From Lineus longissimus (taxonomy: Eukaryota; Nemertea; Pilidiophora; Heteronemertea; Lineidae): a stretch of DNA of 64,000 nt. The DNA lies in NCBI RefSeq assembly GCF_910592395.1, contig NC_088313.1:17128437-17192436 (forward strand), read 5' to 3'. Below, one piece after another: positions 56,187-64,000 of this stretch (positions within the stretch are counted from its first letter, which is position 1; each line of letters opens with the position of its first letter). Below the pieces are notes generated by a model that did no database searches, was not told where the DNA came from, and worked only from the letters and a program-made list of their open reading frames with translations. A program made the position numbers and the translations under genes.

Positions 56187-59100
56187 TCAAGGTTCAGCCT
56201 CTTGTATTTCTTGTATCAAAAGAGACATCTCATGGGTAGAGAGGGTTTGCATGGCTGCAAGCAGTTCTTGACAACTGAAAAGTTAATTGAAAAGCTATGG
56301 GTACATGCATTTGCTTTATACAGGATCATCTCGAAATTCATTGAAGCTGAAAGACAAGACTTTCTCTTTGCGAAGTCACATCAACGGTCAAATCATGTCT
56401 ACAGGGAATCATATAAGTATGAGACGCCGAACAGAGAGGATGTGGGTAAGCTCTAGCAAGCCTCTTCCTTCTTTCCATGTTGGTGTTCAAGGGTGATGCA
56501 CAAACAAGCTGTCTCAGGAAGGACGGACTAAAGGCAGGAGCCATGCAGGTCAGATCAAGTTGCACGAAGTCACCAAAGGGGGTCTTTCCATTGCAGTGCA
56601 TAAAACATCAAATCTGTCCTTGGAGATGTACCAAATAAGAAGCAAAATTCAACTCTGAGAGGACAAACATACAATCCAATTCACTTACTTTTCCAGTTTC
56701 TTTGTCTCCTCTCCTGAAGTCTTCTCCAGAGCATTGACAGCACCTGCGAGAGATTTGACATCTTGTTGTTTTGGTCGGATCATCACATTCAGCTCGGACA
56801 GAAGCTTCTCACTCTCTTCTAGGGACTGCAGTAACGCATCTGAAATTAAGCAGAAATAACATTGAGTTTAAAAGTATCGCAGTATAGGTCATTCTGTTCA
56901 TGAAGACTTTCAATTGGGCTGTAGTTTCTAATCAAGACATCTCACAGTACACGTCACAACATGAAATTTCTTCCACAAAAACCTAGACAGGTACAATGTA
57001 GATCCAAGCTTGCCGGCGAGTTGATATCCAGTCTTTTAAATAAAGAAGCATCTTCGATGCAAATATCGCATAAGAAGCTGCTGTCATGCTGTCAATGTAC
57101 AGACAACACCAAGAAAAATATCTTACTTTCATATTCTTCAGGATTATCAGGGATGTAGACACCTCGAACAGGTATCTGGTGTCTGGTTGTATCAAGGGCT
57201 TGGGCAAGTGTGCTATGCTGGCTCGTCACTTTACTGATACTGTTGACCACTGGACCAAGGCCTTGCTTCTGCAAAAGATAATTTCACAGCAATATAGTCG
57301 TTTCAGAGAAGAGACCTCATTAGCAGGTCTTACAAAACAAATATAAATCCGTCACATACCACAAACAGTACTTCTTTTTCAGTTGATTCCGGTACATTTT
57401 TACAACAGCCTGTCATACGTACTGTATAACAATAACAACAGGTCGTAGAGACATCTTCTGCGATCAAATCATCTGGGTCTGATACACCAGGGGCAGGCAA
57501 GGGTCCCAATCTCCATATGCCACATCAAATAAAGTAACTAACCTGAAGTTCAATAGCCTCATCCAATCTATTCAAATGCTTGACCTTCTCAATCTGCTGA
57601 TCAAGGTCAAATACTCGCTGCCTCATTCGTTCGTTTTCTTCCCAAAGAGTAGCTGTATACGCCATGAAGTTTTTCTCTTGTTCTTTCAGTCTTTTTTCTG
57701 CGAGGGCATCCAGGTAGAACCACTGGACATTCCTAGAGTGTAGCACATCCAGGTGACTTTGACTAACTTCATGATTGGCTTTCTGAAATTTTAATCGGAC
57801 ATTTATTTGAAATGTTAAGAAAAAGACGAAACACCAGTGATCCTTACGAGAGAGTCAAACCAATTTATCTCCAGATTATGAAACTGTCGCTACGACCTGC
57901 CACTGATATCCCAATGCCAAATAGTCCTGTCAACCAGCTAGACACATGGTCATTCTCATTTAGCCCCCAGACTCTGTCCCACTCATGATGTTTCAACTTC
58001 AATGAGAAAACGTTCTGATGCCTGACCAGGGACAGAGACCAAGCCTGGTTGAGAAACTGATACAACAGTGGGTGGCTTCAGCCATTCATTCCTACCTTGG
58101 TATGTTTATTCTTTGGCTCCTTCGCCATAGAAACTGATGCCAGACTTTCTGATGATGAGTTAGCTTCTAAATGGACATCTCGTCTCGCGTGCCTAGTTGT
58201 CTTAGGCCTTTTATTAGCATGAGATTTAGCAAGAGCCTTAGCTGGAGAAGAAGAATACCAGAGTGAATGTCACATCAGAGAAACAATGCATGATTATGTT
58301 GATACATGTAACAAAACTAAAATTGCTTCAACTAACATGACTAAATGCTCGATGCTTTCATACGCCCCCCAGCATGCTACCTTTTGAATAAGATTTTAGG
58401 TCGCAAGTTCAGTTTATTGCTCAGTGACTATTAACACCACAGATGTAGCTATTATTATTTCATTATTTTAGGTCGAAATTAGTTTAAAATTCTACAAACG
58501 GAGGCATAGACCAGATTGGCACAACCATTAAAAACATAAGGAAATCACTGACCTGATTTAGGTTGTGGATAGGATGTTGGCTGAGCAAACATGCAGTCGT
58601 CCCCGCTACTAACGTTGGAGATGGCCGATATTGCCGACACATCAAAAGGGTATTGCTGGCTTGGTTTGCTTCCTACAGAACTGCATGATGAAACACCGCT
58701 GATATTAACAAGTGCTTCTCTCGCCTTCGGGGCCGCCCGTCGCCTTGATCTGTTCAAGGTGTCACTGCGAACTGAGGACTGGCTAGTACAACTAGTATTC
58801 CTCAAAATGCTCTGGAAGTTGACAAAATAACGATTGCGCAGGATAAGGGTTAGGCCTTTACATTTACTTCTACAACTACAGGACACAAACAACAACATGA
58901 AAGTTCAAGTTTTTTTTTTTTCTTTGGAATCTGGTAGGCAAACCACAGGTCACAACAGGCAAGCCAAGGTTTGGTCAGTGCAAAAGTTTTGGACCTTCAT
59001 ATGTAATGACGAACCTACCAATTATTGAAAGATATAAAACATTGGAAAAAGCTAATTATTTTCCAATTCATGTTTACCTACCTCATCATTACCAACTGCT

Positions 59101-62100
59101 TTAGGCTTAGCTTGCATATATTTGGACTGCACAACCTTATAAACTGAAAATAGACACGGCTTAGCCTGAGACAATATGAGAGATGGCTGAAGAGCATGGT
59201 GACCAGTTTGCGCTTCGTCTTGGGCGACTGAACATATCCCTGCAGTAACTCAATGACACCATACTTTAAACAGAAGGTAGGGATTTACTGATGCCTTTTT
59301 TCAATCTGTCCTTAAGATCTTTCAGGGACTACATGTATAACCAAAAGACTATGGACTCCCAACAATCAGATGTTCAAACTTCTATCTTACCAACTTTCTT
59401 TTTCTTCTTTGACGACGGGGGATGATTAGGCACAGAAACACTATAAAGTAAGAGAGGGGAAGTCAGAATGATTCACAAAAACATTACAAGAATTACATAA
59501 TGTGGACAGTGTACATTACGACATTGCTTGATGATGAAAACGGCAGTTATAAATGACTTACATCGTGCTCTGAGCAGTCGAGGAATTAACCAATGTCGAG
59601 CCTGCCTCGCTTCCTCCTGTCATTGTGTCAAGGTCACTTGTTTCTGAATCTCGAGCATCAAGCACGTTACTCTTCATGAAATTCTGCTGGGAATGATTAT
59701 TCAGCTCCCGTATAGGACTGATAGCGCCATCACGGTAGACGAGCGAGACGTTCCGGGAAGCACAATTGGGATCTTTGGGGCTGCCTGAAATGAATTTGGC
59801 ATAGTATAATCAGTTTGATGAATATTCACTATACTCAATACTGTATACAATGCTGGCCACTCACGAAAAGCTTGAGCATGACATTACGTCACCGCTGTGA
59901 ATGATGCCTTAGCGTGAAGTCCTTTCATAAAAGTCATCCCGTATTAATATACTATCAGCAATAATTCTACCCATCTTCTATCCATCAAGTCAATTCAAAA
60001 CTAACCAGCAATGGTATTTTCTGGAATAACTTGAGGTTTCTTGTAGAGAGGTGTCTTTGGCTGACTAATATCCGAATAGTCCGATTCACGCGTAACAGAA
60101 ATCCTTGGAACTTGGTCGACAGACACTTGACGGCTAATTTCAGTATTACCAGTATTTCTGAAACAGGAACAGTTGTGATTTTTACTATGCTGTCTGCAAT
60201 CGTGCTAGAATAAAAGATAGAGATACCTGAAAACGTAGTCAATGGCCAAGGTGGGCTGGGTCCTTCATAAGGCATACTCGCTAAGGTAGTAGAATAACAC
60301 CGACTGGTCTTCATTCATTTTAATTTCAAAGTGCCAAACAGCAATAAATAACTACCTCAAGTTACCCGCCACAGCATTAGGTGTATGGCAGATGACCTTG
60401 ACAGGAGAATGGCCATAACCAAGTTGGACGTCTACTTCAGCGGTGTCTGGGCTTTTGGTCTGGCGCGAGGCATTCACAACCAAAACCTCAGGGGGTGTGC
60501 TGTGCAGAATCAAGCTTGAGCGCAGCTGCAACTGATAAAATAGAATTCATTCACTTATTGTTTTGAGGTAATATCGGAACAAGACATCATGACCATTACA
60601 GTCACCAACCCATTGTCCATCCAATTTGAACATTCTGAATGGCATCGAATTACCACTGTTCATAATATCTCCCATTTCTTGACTGTTTAAAGCCAGTGAA
60701 ACAGCTAAATATGAGATAGGGGTGAGAAGCGAGTGGATGACATGAATTAAGGACAAATACTAATAGTGCACTTTGGGAGAGAACAATTCATTTGATATAC
60801 AGTTCATTTTGTGACAATTTCTTTTGTGACAACAATCCACTTACTGCTGGGTTGAATGAAATCTCATGGTCTGAATCAGAGAGTTCCAAATCTTTCACAG
60901 GTTTGGTCATCCTTGGTGACATGCTCAGTGACACTTTTGGAGCACACCTGGAAAAGTAACAGAAGCCGAGAACTAAAATGTCTGACCAATGTCTTCCATG
61001 GACTCAGATGGTGTGTACAGTCTGGTTATTGTCTTGGCAAAGCGACAAGGGTACTGTATTGTCTCAGCTGTTTCTATTGTCAAAATAAGAGCTCTCAAAA
61101 AAGAAACCTGAGTGAAAGCCAGCCTTCAACTATTTTAAAACAACAGGCCAGCCCAGTTAGGAGATTTACTGAAGTTTGAGGTTGATTTCTTAATCTTACT
61201 TTCTTGGGGTGGAAGCAGGATCTTCTGGCTTCCTCATCTTCTTCTTGAACATCTTTTCTCGTGGTGACACTCCTGTTTCGTCACCATTAGCAAAGGATCT
61301 AGCCTCTGAAAGAAAGCATTTTAAGATTCATAAAAACATTTCTAGCTAGATGTTTTCACGAAAATAAATGGCAAATTCAAATGTGGTGTGTTGGCTGGCA
61401 TATGCAATTTATATCCTCAGGAAAACCTCTGTAACTTCACAAACTGAAGTACACATCGAATCCAGGCGCTAGAGGCCACTAGGGTATTTTGCTCAGGAGT
61501 GGAGTTTGAGGCCAATTTCTGTGGAGTGTCATAATTTTGACGAGAAACTAGTCCCCTGGCTCGTGGTAACCCCTATTCAAACCTTTTAGTTTTACCTTAC
61601 CTTCAAAATCTGAGAAAGAATTTCTCATGCTGGCCTGAGGAGACATACTTTCTTTTGTAGACTGAGCCAGAAGTGTTCCTTGGGTCAGCGGTCTCCTGGA
61701 AGTGGAAGACGATGCACAATTAAAAACGATGATGACAAACTTTCAACACAAACTTAGTAGCCTAGATAGATTTCAACCATGGATGGACCACATGGACGGA
61801 ACTGTGCGTCCATGACCATGTCCATATGATGACTATGGGTACCAAAAACTATTTCATTCAGGATCTAGAGTACAGTAACAAGTGAGCAAGATTTATAGAT
61901 TTCTGTGTTCATCCTTGGAAGTTATCAACTCGTAACAGAACAACCAACTTGCTGAATGCTATAGTCTGTCCGACAATAGGAACTCTCAGTCTCAACATAT
62001 CATCCGATAAAAGGGTGACAGGCATCAAGGAACAACCAACAAAATGAAATAACATCAGCGCGTTGAATTCTATGATATTCATGTTTATCATGAAAACATT

Positions 62101-62185
62101 GGAAAGGGAATTTTATATACCTCCTGTCCTTGGATCCAACATTTTGTTTCGGTGCAGGCTTGTAAAGTTCTCGTTTTGAAGCCAT
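56187..62185 (-). CDS. HAUS8: HAUS augmin-like complex subunit 8 (HICE1)
   Basis: Microtubule-binding subunit of augmin, which recruits gamma-tubulin for branching nucleation in spindles. Fifteen minus-strand exons: 62185-62121, 61695-61601, 61305-61200, 60947-60845, 60531-60356, 60157-60006, 59784-59562, 59440-59391, 59143-59082, 58811-58553, 58241-58096, 57782-57543, 57268-57127, 56839-56689, 56274-56187; 685 residues, all phases consistent. Diagnostic parts are VVQSKYMQAK (human VIESRYLQYEK) near residue 330, a coiled coil rich in Glu/Lys/Leu (about 480-560), and ALDTTRHQIPVRGVY (human ALDTTRHELPVRSIH) near 590. A coiled-coil C-terminus ends LLIQEIQEAEP. Human HAUS8 has 410 residues, so about 300 extra precede the conserved N-terminal motif; they carry about eleven Ser/Thr-Pro sites. 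The start ATG lies 1 kb from the divergent BRF2 start. Confidence 0.92.
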
Positions 62186-63247
62186 TTTGATTCGTGCGTT
62201 TGACGTGACTCCCGCCTCGACAGTCTCGAGCAATGAATGTCAGCACAGCACTGTAATTTTGTACACGAAAAGAAATGAGCAAGCGAGACTTTCACAGCAG
62301 AATTTCACCTTTTCTGCAAAATCATCAAATATTCCAAAAGAAAGAAGTAAATCTAACCTATCAGGACACTGCAGATTATGTATGCTTTGAGTACTCTGTG
62401 GTAAGCAAACCAATGAGGTTCTGAGAAATTAAAAACAAAAAAATTTAGGCCTACTCCGGAAAGTCTTGTCAAAAATTATGAGACTTGAGAGAAATGAAAA
62501 AGACAGGTCACAGGGTGTCGCAAAGATATTCACCAACTTGTATAGATCCATGCACTTGATTGGGACCAACTACGAAAACGTCGCGACTCGTCACGTTACA
62601 GTAATGTAAAATGCATGGTGACGTGACGACGGCCAACACTACGTCATGTTAAGTAGTATAACACCAATGATGGTCCAATGCAAGCCAATACATGACTTTT
62701 TAGGACGTAAATGGGGATAAATTGACTGGAAAGTCATCAGGTCGCTAACAGATCTGGGTGCGGCCCAAGACATATATTTCACCGTCATATCACCACCGTA
62801 CCTGGAGTCGGAGTCCATTTCGACTGTTTGGGTGCAACCCCCACGACCAGTCGTGAGACAAGTCGTGCGTTTCACCAGGAACATTAAGGGTCACAATGGG
62901 TTATGGCATTGTCCGAAGTAACTTTACTTTGGCTTAGGCCTTCTGACGTGTTCTGAGTGTGCGCATTCGTTTTGTTTGCGGTCTGGTTTGTCTTTGGACC
63001 AGCTCGCCTTGACAAGCCGCCCTTGAGCCTCAGATAGCTCATTCTTGCCTAAGAGTAACTTGCATGGCTGAAAGCCATAAAATCCATTATATGGTCACTG
63101 ATTATGACTTTGAGACATATAGAAACCCAGCTATTACTGTATTAGAAATTCGAATCCAAGATTCTGAAAATGTTTCACATTTTTATTTGCAGATTTCTCA
63201 TCATTGAGCTGAACTAACGAAAAGTTGAGCAACGGCAAGGTCTCAAC
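62186..63247. promoter_or_regulatory. Divergent promoter region of HAUS8 and BRF2
   Basis: Spacer of 1,062 bases between the two start codons. Bases 62589-62650 hold CREB/ATF-like half-sites: CGTCACGT at 62589, its inverted partner ACGTGACG at 62621, and ACGTCAT at 62641. A TTTGCAG acceptor at about 63186-63192 suggests a BRF2 5'UTR intron. No TATA box is evident. Confidence 0.5.
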
Positions 63248-64000
63248 ATGGCGTGTAAAGAAGGAGGGGAGCATTCATTGGAGCTAGTTGATTCTAATGG
63301 GACTAGCATGCAGCTCTGTACAAAGTGTGGCAGAATTATGGAACACTCAACATTTGCAGAAAAAAATGCTACAGAACCGGGTACTAGTTATGCTCCATTG
63401 AGCCAGGGCCAAAAACCTGATCTAAGTCGAATGCTGCGTTGTCATGTTTCACGTGGTGTTTCCAAACCGGCGGGATTGGTGTACGGTTTGTCTATCATTA
63501 AGGACATTGGAAATCTACTAAAGCTAAGCATAATGCTGATTGAGGATGCTTGTAGGTTTTACACGGAGGTGTATTACAAAGATAGGTATAACAAATTGGA
63601 ACTTAGAAATAAGAAGAAACTCGCTGCCTGTTGTCTTTATATAAAATGCAGACAAAAGCTTATACCGCTAACAATGAAACAGATGTGCCACATGATCCAA
63701 GAAATGCCGAAAGAATTTGGACATTATTTCAATGACATTGTAGTACATTTCCATCTTACAGTTCCCCCATTTGAATTTGAACTGTTTGTTCCATCCTTTT
63801 GTGCAAAAGCGCAGCTCAGTGAACGCATAACCAAACGTGTTGAAGATATGGTTTCCTTCCTAGACATGACGGGACATAAAACAGGGTGTTCTTACCAAAA
63901 TATTGTTGCAGCATCAGCTTTCCTGGCTTGGCAGGCAGATGATGTGACAAAAAACGGTCGTGTTATTCTGAAAAAGGACTCCAACGATCCTGATCTAAAA
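63248..64000 (+). CDS. BRF2: RNA polymerase III initiation factor BRF2 (TFIIB-related), 5' part
   Basis: TFIIB-like subunit of the TFIIIB variant used at type 3 Pol III promoters such as U6. A single open frame of 251 codons runs from ATG 63248 off the right edge. Visible parts are an N-terminal zinc-ribbon remnant with CTKCG (residues 24-28), then two cyclin-like repeats; KKKLAACCLYIKCRQ in the first and NIVAASAFLAWQ in the second match human BRF2 (VLVGCCVLITCRQ and VITAATFLAWQ) as recalled. The first knuckle of the ribbon has Cys3 but Gly at the usual second Cys position; His9 could substitute with unusual spacing. The C-terminal domain, including the redox-sensing region known in human BRF2, is outside the window. 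BRF1 and TFIIB are less good matches. Confidence 0.88.
   Translation, partial: MACKEGGEHSLELVDSNGTSMQLCTKCGRIMEHSTFAEKNATEPGTSYAPLSQGQKPDLSRMLRCHVSRGVSKPAGLVYGLSIIKDIGNLLKLSIMLIEDACRFYTEVYYKDRYNKLELRNKKKLAACCLYIKCRQKLIPLTMKQMCHMIQEMPKEFGHYFNDIVVHFHLTVPPFEFELFVPSFCAKAQLSERITKRVEDMVSFLDMTGHKTGCSYQNIVAASAFLAWQADDVTKNGRVILKKDSNDPDLK

Noticed and set aside
56338-56601. Minus-strand frame with a TTTAG acceptor as the HAUS8 last exon
   Set aside because: The exon at 56274-56187 gives a coiled-coil end (LLIQEIQEAEP) in correct phase, while this one gives an unrelated Cys/Pro-rich tail.

Overview
The window is animal nuclear DNA. Its genes have many short exons, GT-AG introns and AATAAA signals, and the families present (vesicular monoamine transporter, SLC6 glycine-type transporter, astacin-ShK protease, HAUS8, BRF2) are animal ones. 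A base composition near 40% GC, small DNA-transposon remnants and very frequent TACATGTA palindromes suggest a marine invertebrate (a deuterostome such as amphioxus, hemichordate or echinoderm, or a lophotrochozoan). I cannot fix the species. All exon models below were built by eye from reading frame, splice sites and recalled family motifs, and every complete model keeps frame across all its junctions.

Layout: (1) 0.8-3.9 kb, minus strand: 5' two-thirds of a vesicular monoamine transporter gene, running off the left edge, with a possible CRE/E-box promoter near 4.4-4.6 kb. (2) About 5-28 kb: a gene-poor stretch with MITE-like elements, a SINE head and a 1.7 kb mirror-image satellite structure at 25-26.7 kb. 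(3) 28.2-33.8 kb, plus: complete 12-exon SLC6 transporter closest to glycine transporters. (4) 34.9-38.0 kb, plus: complete 7-exon peroxisomal 2-hydroxyacid oxidase ending in SRL. (5) 39.2-43.5 kb, plus: secreted astacin metalloprotease with a C-terminal ShK domain. (6) 44.3-50.1 kb, plus: SNRNP27 (tri-snRNP 27 kDa protein), with a 988-bp phase-compatible candidate terminal exon in its last intron that encodes an RGG plus Gly/Ser/Tyr prion-like domain. (7) 51.4-54.8 kb: a degenerate minisatellite whose two halves are reverse complements. (8) 56.2-62.2 kb, minus: complete 15-exon HAUS8 (augmin subunit) with about 300 extra N-terminal residues. (9) 63.2 kb to the right edge, plus: the start of BRF2 (Pol III initiation factor), divergent from HAUS8 across about 1 kb.

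The genes do not form one pathway. VMAT and the glycine-type carrier are both neurotransmitter transporters, but they lie 24 kb apart and nothing shows joint regulation. SNRNP27 and HAUS8 converge on the mirror-image minisatellite, and HAUS8 and BRF2 share a likely divergent promoter. The items most worth a second look are the prion-like alternative end of SNRNP27, the mirror-image minisatellite between two convergent gene ends, the 1.7 kb inverted satellite composite, and the long Ser/Thr-Pro-rich tail of HAUS8.
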